From JAABRT01 sp038224035 (GTDB lineage Bacteria > Gemmatimonadota > Gemmatimonadetes > Gemmatimonadales > Gemmatimonadaceae), in the NCBI GenBank assembly GCA_038224035.1, contig JBBRFQ010000001.1, positions 10,515 through 74,514 on the forward strand: a stretch of 64,000 bases of DNA, read 5' to 3'. Shown piece after piece: positions 9,101-16,591 of the stretch. A program made the position numbers and the translations under genes. The notes beneath the pieces were generated by a model. That model made no database searches and was not told where the DNA came from. It was given only the letters and a program-made list of their open reading frames with translations. Position 1 is the first letter of the stretch. Each line of letters opens with the position of its first letter.

Positions 9101-9196
9101 GTGCTCGAGGCCGGTGGTCAGACCAGTTCGACCGTGCTCCGCGTGGTCAAGGTGGCGCCCACCGATCGCGCCGTGATGGTGCCGGCCGTGCGGTAA
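6137..9196 (+). CDS. Exported VPS10/sortilin-type BNR beta-propeller protein
   Basis: The 1019-residue protein has a signal peptide ending around ASADAQ. The body is built of Asp-box/BNR units, each preceded by a P.NPD..Y strand: GGIWKTVNAGTTF, GVYKSSDGGLTW, GLYKTVDGGKTW, ALWKSTDGGTSW, GLYRSADAGTTW, VWLTRNDGGTW. These form the large propellers seen in sortilin-like VPS10 domains and xyloglucanase-type folds. The C-terminal 180 residues switch to a beta-sandwich-like segment and two long glycine runs around residues 895-910 and 960-975. No catalytic pair is obvious, so it is better described as a secreted or surface ligand-binding protein. It ends at a strong terminator. Confidence 0.85.
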   Translation: MLGREPSTPLAVLSRSLRAAALAALLVGPTAASADAQLIADSTTRAAMRWRSLGPVNMVGRITALAVNPKNHKIFYVAGATGGIWKTVNAGTTFFPVWDDGPIASMGDIAIAPSNPDIVWAGTGEEDSRNSVAPGFGVYKSSDGGLTWQSMGLERTQHIGRIVIHPTNPDIVYVAALGALWGTNAERGLYKTVDGGKTWALSKFISDRAGFVDVAMDPRDPNVLYAASWERIRKPSSFNSGGPGSALWKSTDGGTSWNEVRGGGFPGTMKGRITLAIARSNPDVVYAMVEADSVRGTKTPQLLLSGLYRSADAGTTWTWMSTENRRPFYFSEIAVDPKNPDRVYRLAVAFHASDDGGHSWRASMLGIHEDYHAMWINPDDPEHFLVGGDAGLFQTVDRGGTYDALNKMVMSQFYGISYDYQVPYRVCGGMQDNGTSCAITRRRGGSLQMTDWFALFAADGLQSAQNPFNPDIVYFESQGGNLMRRDLGTGELSRLRPRTLSRANYAPQIAAIQSAAAGRKLTAEEQGRLTAVRARMKDELSDPQVATRWNWNTPFILSRHDANVFYAGAEKLFKSVKSGLDLYAISPDLSTADEDVLRITTGFDALGNPASDATGGITRDATGAEENATIVTIGESPIKPGMLYVGTSDGKVWLTRNDGGTWEDLSGRFAGVPRNTYVSRVEGSRYDTATLYVSFDNHRENDFTPYLFVSRDYGKSFASLAAGIPRDRPNTVYVVREDPVNKELLYIGTELGVSASLDAGRSWFALNGNLPVVPVYDLQVHPRDRELIAGTHGRGVQILDVAPLQQMTAPVAAKPVHVFEPAPAFQYGQLPAPSEVRAQSPWRTEGGPSGAVITYRLSAPVTGAARVFVLSAGGDTLARLAGGNTAGLHRVEWNLDAGGGAGGFGGGGGRGAQGAGGVQLEGFPAGYNPRPAEARGAADSSASPAAVQRRLAAAAAAPQATGGGSGGGGGGFGGFGAARPADTGDYRIVLEAGGQTSSTVLRVVKVAPTDRAVMVPAVR

Positions 9197-9231
9197 GCTG
9201 GCGAGGTGCTGGAGCGCGTCACACCACTCAG

Positions 9232-9272
9232 CCGGGGGACAGCAGACGCTGTCCTCCGGTGATTTGTCTTTT
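9232..9272 (+). terminator. Intrinsic terminator of the VPS10 gene
   Basis: A 12-bp stem (CCGGGGGACAGC with GCTGTCCTCCGG, one G-T pair) closes an AGAC loop and is followed by TGATTTGTCTTTT. It starts 36 bases after the VPS10 stop. Confidence 0.85.
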
Positions 9273-9383
9273 GACTTCTTCATTCGAGAGCCGCGCCGCA
9301 CGATGCGCTTGCCCGACGCATCCACTTCGCGCATCGTTCGAAAGTGTCAGTGCGTCAGCGCCTCACTCCTACCCATTGCTCGC

Positions 9384-10346
9384 ATGACTGAAGAATCCGC
9401 GCAGGCGATTGTCATCATTGCTGCAATCGCCGCCATGGCCGACGGCGTGCGTGACGCTCAGGAGCAGGCGCAGATCGCCGATGCCGCCGCCCGACTCGGC
9501 GTGCCGCTCGACGAAGTCGTGCTCGCAGACGGCGCCAGCGCCCCGATCGAAGCCGCGAAAGTCGCGCGACGGCTGACAACGATCGAAGCGCGCCTCGCGG
9601 CATATCAAGTAGCGGTCGCCGTGTGCCACGCCGACGGCTACGCCAATACGCGCGAGACGCTGTTCCTCCAGAGCCTGGCCAAGTCGCTCGACGTCGATGC
9701 CGCGCAGATCGACGCTCAGTCGACGACTACCGCCAAGGCAATCGATGGCTGGCTGTCGGCCGGCAGCGGAACTGCGTCCGGTGCGTCGTTTGCGTCAAGC
9801 GCTGGTGCAACGAACGCGCCGCCGAGCGACGCGGGCTCGAGGGACGAGTTCATTCTGAATCAGGCACTGCTCTCGGCCGCGCTCGAACTGCTTCCCGATC
9901 GGCTCGCGAACCTCGGCATCATTCCGCTGCAGATGCGACTCGTGCACATGATCGGGCAACGCAGCGGAGCGACCGACGGGCCGCACGTGCGGGAGCTGAT
10001 GGCCACGCTCGGTGTTGGCATCGCGGCGCAGGTCATGGAATCCGTGGTGCGCAAAACCTTCGGCGGATTGGCCGGCGGTTTGCTCGGTGGATTGTTCGGT
10101 GGCGTGGCCGGCACGGCCGCCGGCGGTGCCGTCACCTTCGCGGCCACATATGCACTGGGACACGCAGCGCAGCAGTACTACGCGCAAGGGCGCAACATGT
10201 CGTCCACCGACTTCAAAGCGCTATTCTCAAAACTCAAGCAGGACGCCACGACCATGTATCCACGGGTGCAGGAGCGTGTGAGCGAGATCGCGCGCGGCAA
10301 CTCGCTCCAGTCGATCATGCAGCAGGTCCGTGGGGAAATGGCGTAA
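9384..10346 (+). CDS. TerB-like plus DUF697-like two-domain protein
   Basis: The 320-residue form starts at MTEESAQAIV; 40 upstream codons overlap the VPS10 terminator and are not used. Residues 5-120 are a TerB/DUF533-type helical domain with the repeated acidic signature ADGVRDAQEQ and ADGYANTRE. A Ser/Ala/Gly-rich linker follows. Residues 155-290 resemble DUF697 (YcjF family): IIPLQMRLVHMIGQRSG, a glycine-zipper hairpin GGLAGGLLGGLFGGVAGTAAGG, and ALGHAAQQYYAQG. The glycine-rich hairpin suggests membrane insertion. Function is unknown; TerB domains are often tied to membrane stress systems. The amidohydrolase begins 38 bases later. Confidence 0.7.
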   Translation: MTEESAQAIVIIAAIAAMADGVRDAQEQAQIADAAARLGVPLDEVVLADGASAPIEAAKVARRLTTIEARLAAYQVAVAVCHADGYANTRETLFLQSLAKSLDVDAAQIDAQSTTTAKAIDGWLSAGSGTASGASFASSAGATNAPPSDAGSRDEFILNQALLSAALELLPDRLANLGIIPLQMRLVHMIGQRSGATDGPHVRELMATLGVGIAAQVMESVVRKTFGGLAGGLLGGLFGGVAGTAAGGAVTFAATYALGHAAQQYYAQGRNMSSTDFKALFSKLKQDATTMYPRVQERVSEIARGNSLQSIMQQVRGEMA

Positions 10347-10384
10347 CAGGCCGACCGGCACACCGTCGCTTCCTCCTCAATATC

Positions 10385-12004
10385 ATGACTTCCCGTCGAT
10401 CGTTTCTCGCGACCAGTTCGGCTACGGCACTCTCGCTGTTGGCCGCTCAACGACTGCTCGGCGCCTCCGCCGACCACGACCTCATTCTGCGCGGCGGTAC
10501 GGTGTTCGATGGCACCGGCACCCCGGGTCGCGAGCTCGATGTTGGCATCACGAACGGCCGCATTGCGGAGCTGGCACCCTCGATCACGGGCCGTGGCCGC
10601 GAAGAAATCGACACGCGTGGACTGGTGGTTGCGCCCGGTTTTGTGGATTTGCATTCACACGCCGATAGCGCGCTGTTTGAAGATCCGCGCGCCGAGTCGG
10701 TGATTCGTCAGGGCATCACCACAATCGTTGGTGGAGCCGACGGGAGTTCGCGCGCGCTGGGCTCCCCGGCGCGTCCGTTTGCCGCGTATTTCGATAGCAT
10801 TGACCGATTGCAGCCGGCGTGCAACGTGGCCAGCAACGTCGGCTTGGGCAGCGTGCGCGGCGCTGTGGTCGGCAACGACGACCGTCCGGCGACGGCCTCG
10901 GAACTCGACAGCATGCGCACGTTCGTGGAACGCGCACTGGCCGATGGGGCGTGCGGTGCATCGTCGGGACTTGAGTACACACCAGGCGCTTTCGCGTCGC
11001 GGGAAGAACTCATTGCGCTGTGCAAGCCGCTTGCGGCGCGCGGTCTCGTGTACGCCACACACATGCGCAATGAGGATGATCGGTTGCTCGAGGCGATTGA
11101 TGAATCGATCGCCGTCGCCAAGGGCGCCGGATGCGGCCTGCAGATCTCACATCTCAAAACGCAGGGACCACGTAACTGGAAGTCGCTCGATATGGTGTTC
11201 GCGCGCATCGAAGCCGAGCAGGCCGGCGGCCTTGATGTTGCGTTTGATCGCTACCCATATCTCGCGTACGCAACGGGGCTCACCAATCTCTTCCCGGTTT
11301 GGAGTCGCGACGGTGGCACCGCGGCATTTTTCCGTCGACTCGATGATGCGACGGATGGCCCCAGGATCCGCACGGAAACACTGGCCAAGATCGCGCTGCT
11401 CGGCGGCTGGGACAATGTACAGATCACGTCCGTGGGTGCGGTTGTGGACCGCGATGCGGAGGGCGCTCGGCTCGGCGCGTACGCGAATCGTAGCAACACT
11501 GATCCGTACGAGCGCACCGTGCAGTTGCTACGCCGTAGCGACGGCAACGTGAGCATGGTCGGCTTTGCGATGAGCGAGGAGAACCTTGAACGCATTCTGG
11601 CGCATCCACTCGGCATGGTGTGCACGGACGGCGGCGGCTTTGCGATTGACGGTCCGACGCGCCGAGGCAGTCCGCATCCGCGTGGCATTGGCAGTTTCGC
11701 GCGCGTACTCGGACGATACGTGCGTGAGCGCAGCGCGCTCACGATGGCGGCGGCGATTCACAAGATGAGCGCGCTGCCGGCCTCGCGCGTCCGACTGACC
11801 GATCGAGGCCGGATCGCGGTTGGACTGTGGGCCGACATCACGGTGTTCGACGCTGCCAGAATTGCCGACACGGCAACGTTCGAGGCGCCGTTTCAGTACC
11901 CCGACGGCATGCGGCTGGTGCTGGTGAACGGCGCGGTGGCGCTGCGAAACGGCGAGCGGTCAGCGGTGGGAACGGGGCGGGCGCTACGGCGGTCGACGCG
12001 GTAA
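10385..12004 (+). CDS. Tat-exported N-acyl-D-amino-acid deacylase-like amidohydrolase
   Basis: The 539-residue protein opens with a twin-arginine signal (SRRSFLA) ending near ASAD. It follows the D-aminoacylase branch of amidohydrolases: GFVDLHSHAD gives metal ligands His90 and His92, then CGASSGLEYTPG, YATHMRNED, LQISHLKTQG, CTDGGG, HPRGIGSFARVLGRYVRE, and a final beta-barrel segment ending PDGMRLVLVNG. Family members hydrolyse N-acyl-D-amino acids or related lactams and dipeptides; the exact substrate cannot be read. The frame stays open upstream, but the Tat signal fixes the start. It is followed by the toxin-antitoxin pair. Confidence 0.87.
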   Translation: MTSRRSFLATSSATALSLLAAQRLLGASADHDLILRGGTVFDGTGTPGRELDVGITNGRIAELAPSITGRGREEIDTRGLVVAPGFVDLHSHADSALFEDPRAESVIRQGITTIVGGADGSSRALGSPARPFAAYFDSIDRLQPACNVASNVGLGSVRGAVVGNDDRPATASELDSMRTFVERALADGACGASSGLEYTPGAFASREELIALCKPLAARGLVYATHMRNEDDRLLEAIDESIAVAKGAGCGLQISHLKTQGPRNWKSLDMVFARIEAEQAGGLDVAFDRYPYLAYATGLTNLFPVWSRDGGTAAFFRRLDDATDGPRIRTETLAKIALLGGWDNVQITSVGAVVDRDAEGARLGAYANRSNTDPYERTVQLLRRSDGNVSMVGFAMSEENLERILAHPLGMVCTDGGGFAIDGPTRRGSPHPRGIGSFARVLGRYVRERSALTMAAAIHKMSALPASRVRLTDRGRIAVGLWADITVFDAARIADTATFEAPFQYPDGMRLVLVNGAVALRNGERSAVGTGRALRRSTR

Positions 12005-12050
12005 GTGGAGATGCTGAGGAGGAATCGGCAACCTTGACGGCATTCTTCCC

Positions 12051-12080
12051 TTGACTTAGTTTGTTGACTAAGTCTTACAT
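12051..12080 (+). promoter_or_regulatory. Promoter/operator of the toxin-antitoxin pair
   Basis: Perfect 8-bp half-sites GACTTAGT (12053-12060) and ACTAAGTC (12067-12074) flank six bases, and a TTGACT -35-like hexamer at 12051-12056 overlaps the left half. The -10 is weak. The repeat ends 16 bases before the antitoxin start, the expected place for an autoregulatory Phd-type operator. Confidence 0.7.
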
Positions 12081-12090
12081 GGAGCCAGCT

Positions 12091-12372
12091 ATGACCGTGC
12101 CGCCCGATGAGTCCGACCATTCGCCTTCCGTCGACGCCGAGGAAGTGACGGTGCACTACGCTAAAACACATCTGTCACGCCTTCTGCGCGAGGTCGCGAC
12201 GGGCGCAGAGTACGTCATCGCTCGCGGCAACACGCCCGTGGCGCGCCTGATCCCGATCGATCAACGTGGTTCGCAGCGCGAGTTCGGGGCGCTGCGCGAA
12301 TCGCTGGTGGTTCCGGCCGATTTTTTGTCGCCCCTGACCAGCACCGAGCTCGATGCTTGGGACGGCGGCTGA
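12091..12372 (+). CDS. Phd/YefM-type antitoxin
   Basis: The 93-residue protein contains VTVHYAKTHLSRLLREV, EYVIARGNTPVARLIPI, the DNA-binding and dimerisation core of the Phd/YefM fold, with an acidic, flexible C-terminus ending LDAWDGG that would bind the toxin. The ATG has GGAG six bases upstream. It overlaps the PIN toxin start by 20 bases, and a palindromic operator lies just upstream, so the complex probably represses its own transcription. Confidence 0.85.
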   Translation: MTVPPDESDHSPSVDAEEVTVHYAKTHLSRLLREVATGAEYVIARGNTPVARLIPIDQRGSQREFGALRESLVVPADFLSPLTSTELDAWDGG

Positions 12373-12754
12373 AGTGCTGCTACTCGATACGCACGCGCTC
12401 CTGTGGTGGCTGGCCGGCGACGCACAGCTCTCCGGGCACGCACGTGCGTCCATCGAGAGCGCGCGAGCCGTGCACGTAAGCGCCGTCTCCACCTGGGAGA
12501 TCGCCATCAAGACGCAGCTCGGCAAGCTGCCGGGTGGCGAGCTGCTGCTCGCCGAGCTTCCTGACTTGCTGCTGGCCCAAGGATTCACGGAGCTTCCAAT
12601 CGTCGGGCGAGACGCGCACATGGCCGGCCTGCTCCCGCGACACCACCGCGACCCGTTTGATCGCATGCTCGTTGCCCAGTCACTGCGCCTCGGGCTTCCG
12701 TTGGTGAGCAACGATCCGCTGCTCGTACCCTATGGGGTCACGCGGATCTGGTAG
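12353..12754 (+). CDS. PIN-domain toxin (VapC-like ribonuclease)
   Basis: The 133-residue protein has the acidic PIN set: Asp12 in LLLDTHALLWW, Glu49 in STWEIAIK, Asp100 and Asp103 in HRDPFDRMLVAQ, and Asp121 in SNDPLL. The wording LLLDTHALLWW is typical of the subgroup paired with Phd antitoxins. It would be a magnesium-dependent RNase. The ATG overlaps the antitoxin; a GTG at 12374, two bases after the antitoxin stop, is an alternative start. It converges on queE with an 11-base gap. Confidence 0.88.
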   Translation: MLGTAAEVLLLDTHALLWWLAGDAQLSGHARASIESARAVHVSAVSTWEIAIKTQLGKLPGGELLLAELPDLLLAQGFTELPIVGRDAHMAGLLPRHHRDPFDRMLVAQSLRLGLPLVSNDPLLVPYGVTRIW

Positions 12755-12765
12755 TTCGTACCGCG

Positions 12766-13410
12766 TCAGCGAACGCCGATGTCCTTGTGCGTTTGCACTG
12801 ACAAACGCCAACGCGGATTTGCCAGACAATACGCGATAGCCGCGGCCGTATTTTCCGCTCGCCGAGGTCCGTCCATTGGCTGCAGCAAGAAGTTCGCGAA
12901 GTTGAACGAGGCGAATCGCGCCGGATCACCAGCCGGTCCATCCTGCGGAAACACCAGCTTAAGTTCGTCGCCTGCCGTTTGTACCAGCGTCGCATTTACT
13001 TTCGGACTGACGCACAACCAATCAATCCCCTCCGGGGCGGCGATCGTACCGTTACTCTCCACGGCGATCTCAAACCCTTCGTCGTGCAGCGCACTGATCG
13101 CCGCGCGGTCAAGCTGCAGCAACGGTTCGCCGCCCGTGCACACCACGAACGGTCGGGCGCCGGCCGCCGCTTCGTCCGGCCAGCGCAACTTCACCGCAGC
13201 GGCCAACGCGCCCGCCGTGGCAAATTTCCCGCCGTCCGGCCCCACGCCGACAAAATCCGTGTCGCAGAACTGGCACACTGCGTCGGCACGGTCGGCCTCA
13301 CGTCCCGTCCACAGATTGCATCCGGAAAAACGGCAGAACACGGCCGGTCGGCCGGCGTTCACACCCTCACCTTGTAAAGTGTAGAAAATCTCCTTCACCG
13401 TGTACGTCAT
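12766..13410 (-). CDS. queE: 7-carboxy-7-deazaguanine synthase (radical SAM)
   Basis: The 214-residue protein carries the QueE signature: EIFYTLQGEG at the N-terminus, SGCNLW with Cys31, and CQFCDTDF with Cys46 and Cys49. This is the Cx14Cx2C cluster motif of one QueE subtype rather than Cx3Cx2C. CTGGEPLLQ is the SAM-binding GGE motif, and VSPK, QPMDG and SVQTHK follow. It converts 6-carboxytetrahydropterin to 7-carboxy-7-deazaguanine. Its ATG overlaps the queC stop as ATGA, indicating coupling. Confidence 0.95.
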   Translation of the reverse strand: MTYTVKEIFYTLQGEGVNAGRPAVFCRFSGCNLWTGREADRADAVCQFCDTDFVGVGPDGGKFATAGALAAAVKLRWPDEAAAGARPFVVCTGGEPLLQLDRAAISALHDEGFEIAVESNGTIAAPEGIDWLCVSPKVNATLVQTAGDELKLVFPQDGPAGDPARFASFNFANFLLQPMDGPRRAENTAAAIAYCLANPRWRLSVQTHKDIGVR

Positions 13411-14186
13411 GAGTCGCGCGGCTCCACGTAGGCGATCGGATCCTGTGCACCCGCTTCGGCAAAACCTTTGAGACGCAGCAAGCAGGCGTCACAGTGTCCG
13501 CACGCAGAGCCGTCGGCCGAGGGATCGTAGCAACTTGTGGTAATGGAATAGTCCACGCCGAGCGAATGCCCAAGCGCAATGATGCCGGCCTTGGTGAGAT
13601 GCAGCAGCGGTGCGTGAATGGCGAGACGGTGCGTGCCTTCCACGCCGGCGCGTGTGGCCAGATTCGCCATCGTCTCGAAGGCGCGCAGGTAGTCCGGCCG
13701 GCAATCGGGATAGCCGGAATAATCGAGCGCATTCACACCGACAAAAATGTCGGTGGCACCCAATGTTTCCGCCCACGCGAGCGCGAACGACAGAAAGATC
13801 GTGTTGCGGGCCGGCACATAGGTGACTGGGATATCGTGCGCCGACGCAACATCGCGATCCTTGGGCACCGCGACATCGCCGGTGAGCGCCGAACCGCCCC
13901 ACTGTCGCAAATCGATATCTACGACGACGTGTGCCGTCACGCCCTGCGCCGCTGCCACGCGGTGCGCCGCCTCAATTTCGTAGGCGTGGCGCTGGCCGTA
14001 GCGAAACGTCATGGCGTGCGGCGAGAAGCCGTCGCGCTTGGCGACCGACAGCACGGTGGTGGAGTCGAGCCCTCCGCTGAGCAGTACCACTGCCGGACGA
14101 GGGCCACTTCTCTCTTTCGGAGAGGACGGATCCGAGCCGCCCGAACGGGGTGTATGGCCTGTCGAAGAATTCATCGCGGAAGACAT
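13407..14186 (-). CDS. queC: 7-cyano-7-deazaguanine (preQ0) synthase
   Basis: The 259-residue product has the PP-loop SGGLDST near residue 37, TFRYGQRH, VPARNTIFLSFALAWAE, GVNALDYSGYPDCRP, and a zinc-binding tail TTSCYDP...CGHCDACLLR. QueC uses ATP and ammonia to turn 7-carboxy-7-deazaguanine into preQ0, the precursor of queuosine and of DNA deazaguanine modifications. The ATG has GGAG 12 bases upstream; a TTG two codons earlier is possible. About 30 Ser/Pro-rich residues precede the PP-loop, more than usual. It is divergent from the M28 peptidase gene. Confidence 0.95.
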   Translation of the reverse strand: MSSAMNSSTGHTPRSGGSDPSSPKERSGPRPAVVLLSGGLDSTTVLSVAKRDGFSPHAMTFRYGQRHAYEIEAAHRVAAAQGVTAHVVVDIDLRQWGGSALTGDVAVPKDRDVASAHDIPVTYVPARNTIFLSFALAWAETLGATDIFVGVNALDYSGYPDCRPDYLRAFETMANLATRAGVEGTHRLAIHAPLLHLTKAGIIALGHSLGVDYSITTSCYDPSADGSACGHCDACLLRLKGFAEAGAQDPIAYVEPRDS

Positions 14187-14280
14187 GCCCAAAGCTATCT
14201 CCGCTCCAGCTGGTCAGGGTATTCTTCGGCGTCAAACACCGTCACCCTTTTGCCCCCGTCCCGTCGTGCCCACGTCTCGA

Positions 14281-15507
14281 ATGTTCAGCCGCCTTACGCT
14301 CGCGTCGGCCCCGCTGGCGCTCTGCTGTCTGTCGCTGGTGGCCTGCGCGCAGCAGGGCAACGGCGCGCGCTCGCCGGCCGCCCCCACCCGCAGCTACTCC
14401 CCAGCCATCACCGAAGCGGATTTGCGCCAACGGCTCTTCATCTACGCCGACGATTCCATGCAGGGGCGCGATGCCGGCAGCGTGGGCCACGAAAAGGCGC
14501 TCTCCTACCTCGTGAGCGAACTCACGCGACTTGGCGTCAAGCCTGCCGGTGAAAACGGCTACTATCAGCGCGTGCCGCTGGTGCCACGCCGCGCACCGGC
14601 CGGTGAGCGCGTTGATACAAGCTGGTCACGCAATGTCGTGGCCGTGATTGAAGGGAGCGACCCGACGCTCAAGGCCGAGTACGTCGCGCTCGGCGCGCAC
14701 AGCGATCACGTCGGCTTTTCGCGTCGTGCCGTTGATCATGACTCCATGCGTGCGTTTCTGCGCGCCGGATGGGAGGCCATCGGGCGCGATGCCAACGCAC
14801 GGGGACCGTCGCCGGATCAACTGGCCGCGATTCGCGTGAACGTGGATTCGCTCCGCAAGATCCGGCCGGCCCGGCTTGACTCCATCAACAACGGCGCCGA
14901 CGATGACGGGTCTGGGTCCATGGCGCTGCTCGAGATTGCCGAAGCCTTTGCCACAAGCGGTACGAAGCCCAAGCGTTCGCTGCTGCTCGTGTGGCACACC
15001 GCGGAAGAGAAGGGCCTCGTGGGTGCGGCGTGGTTCATGGACCATCCCACCGTCGACCGCAACAAGATCGTTGCGCAGATCAATATCGACATGATCGGCC
15101 GAGGCAGCGCACGCGACGTCAAAGGCGGCGGGGACGATTTTCTCACGGTGCTCGGCCCGAAGCGGCTGTCGTCGCAGTTCGACCGATGGGTGCGTGAGGT
15201 GAACGACCAGCAGCCGCGCCCGCTCAAGCTCGACTACGAGTTCGACGGCGACGGACACCCGCAGCAGTTCTACTGCCGTAGCGATCACTATCATTACGCG
15301 CGTTACGGCATCCCGATTGCGTTCTTCTTTACCAGCATTCACGAAGACTACCATCAGGTGACTGACGAGCCGCAGTACATCGAGTATCCCAAGTACACGC
15401 GAATCACACGGTACCTGCATGAGCTGGCCGCATTCACGGCGAACCAGCCGCAGGCGCCGGTCGTGGACAAGCCGAAACCCGATCCGGCGGGCACCTGTCG
15501 GCAGTGA
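14281..15507 (+). CDS. M28-family zinc peptidase lipoprotein
   Basis: The 408-residue protein starts with a lipoprotein signal, lipobox LVAC at Cys22. The M28 domain shows its two-zinc ligand set: His in ALGAHSDHVG, bridging Asp in NNGADDDGSGSMALLE, the Glu-Glu of HTAEEKGLVG, Asp in NIDMIGR, and His in HEDYHQVTDEP. Family members are aminopeptidases or glutamate-carboxypeptidase-like enzymes; a periplasmic role in peptide scavenging is inferred. The frame is open 90 codons upstream across the queC start, which is a shadow. A hairpin overlaps the stop. Confidence 0.92.
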   Translation: MFSRLTLASAPLALCCLSLVACAQQGNGARSPAAPTRSYSPAITEADLRQRLFIYADDSMQGRDAGSVGHEKALSYLVSELTRLGVKPAGENGYYQRVPLVPRRAPAGERVDTSWSRNVVAVIEGSDPTLKAEYVALGAHSDHVGFSRRAVDHDSMRAFLRAGWEAIGRDANARGPSPDQLAAIRVNVDSLRKIRPARLDSINNGADDDGSGSMALLEIAEAFATSGTKPKRSLLLVWHTAEEKGLVGAAWFMDHPTVDRNKIVAQINIDMIGRGSARDVKGGGDDFLTVLGPKRLSSQFDRWVREVNDQQPRPLKLDYEFDGDGHPQQFYCRSDHYHYARYGIPIAFFFTSIHEDYHQVTDEPQYIEYPKYTRITRYLHELAAFTANQPQAPVVDKPKPDPAGTCRQ

Positions 15508-15518
15508 TCGCTGCCGAC
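15497..15518 (+). terminator. Hairpin at the end of the M28 gene
   Basis: GTCGGCAG and CTGCCGAC pair perfectly around a six-base loop that contains the stop codon. No T run follows, so its role as a terminator is uncertain. Confidence 0.4.
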
Positions 15519-15612
15519 GGCTGGCAATCGTTCGCTATCCGCTTCGGCGACTCGGACTCCGCAGTACTCGCAACTTCACGCCTGACAAACAAAGTCACCT
15601 ACGGAGCATGTG

Positions 15613-16377
15613 ATGGAATGGCTGTCTGATCCAGCGGCCTGGATTTCGTTGTTGACGTTGACCGCGCTCGAGATTGTCCTCGGCATCGACAACATCATTT
15701 TCATTTCGATTCTCGCCTCGCGTGTAGAGGCGTCCAAGCAGGCGAAGGCGCGCCGACTGGGGTTGATGGGGGCGTTTGTCAGCCGACTCGGTCTACTCTT
15801 TTCCATCGCGTGGATCGCACGGCTCACCGAGCCGCTCTTCGAGGTGTTCGGCCGTGGTTGGGGCGGCCGTGATTTGATTCTGGTGTTCGGCGGCCTCTTT
15901 CTCATCGGCAAGGCCGTCCTCGAAATTCATCACAAGCTCGAGCCCGAGAAGGCCACCGCGGGTGAGGTTGCGCGAGCAGCTGCGTCCATGGGTGCGGTCG
16001 TCTCGCAGATTATGGTCATCGACATCGTGTTCTCGCTCGATTCCGTGATTACCGCGGTCGGCATGGCCGAGCACATCGAGATCATGGTGGCGGCGAACGT
16101 GATCGCGCTCGCGGTGATGCTGCTGGCGGTGACACCCGTGAGCGCGTTTGTGGAGAAGCATCCCACCGTAAAGGTTCTGGCCCTCGCATTCCTTGTCCTG
16201 ATCGGCACGAATCTCGTGGCCGAGGGTTTCGGACAGCACATCTCGAAGGGCTACACCTATTTCGCGATGGCGTTTTCCGTGCTGGTGGAGATGATCAATC
16301 TTCGTGTTCGATCGACGATTGTGCCTGTCGAGCTGCGCGCTGAGCCGGTCGCCGAGACTCATCGAGGCGCATTGTAA
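15613..16377 (+). CDS. TerC-family integral membrane protein
   Basis: The 254-residue protein has about seven membrane segments and the TerC hallmarks: TALEIVLGIDNIIFISIL near residue 18, with the conserved Glu and Asp, and IMVIDIVFSLDSVITAVGM near residue 135. Related proteins export manganese or help metalate exoenzymes. A charged region EIHHKLEPEKATAGE lies between the two halves. The ATG chosen has GGAG six bases upstream; GTG one codon earlier is possible. The leader does not show the yybP-ykoY manganese riboswitch. Confidence 0.9.
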   Translation: MEWLSDPAAWISLLTLTALEIVLGIDNIIFISILASRVEASKQAKARRLGLMGAFVSRLGLLFSIAWIARLTEPLFEVFGRGWGGRDLILVFGGLFLIGKAVLEIHHKLEPEKATAGEVARAAASMGAVVSQIMVIDIVFSLDSVITAVGMAEHIEIMVAANVIALAVMLLAVTPVSAFVEKHPTVKVLALAFLVLIGTNLVAEGFGQHISKGYTYFAMAFSVLVEMINLRVRSTIVPVELRAEPVAETHRGAL

Positions 16378-16433
16378 GCAGCCACGTGGCTGCCCCCGTT
16401 GACCATGCACTGACCCAGAATCCGCGGTCTCAC

Positions 16434-16465
16434 CTGTCCGTCAGGGGGGACAGCGGGTTTTGCGT
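16434..16465 (+). terminator. Terminator-like hairpin after terC
   Basis: CTGTCC and GGACAG pair around an eight-base loop, followed by CGGGTTTTGCGTTT. A separate 16-base perfect palindrome (GCAGCCACGTGGCTGC, 16378-16393) begins directly after the terC stop and may act with it. Confidence 0.45.
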
Positions 16466-16591
16466 TTAGCCGCCTCGTGTGTCGGTAACCCGTTGATCTA
16501 TCATCAGTTTCACGATGCAAGCGACGCCTGCGTCAGTTTGGCCCGCGCTCTGCACTAGAACAAGACCAACCGATTCCTCATGGAGGGGAAC

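Noticed and set aside
9623..10384. Upstream extension of the amidohydrolase reading frame by 254 codons
   Set aside because: It overlaps the TerB/DUF697 gene and precedes a clear twin-arginine signal that marks the real start.
15508..15612. Manganese (yybP-ykoY) riboswitch before terC
   Set aside because: The 105-base leader lacks the conserved loop sequences and paired stems of that class.
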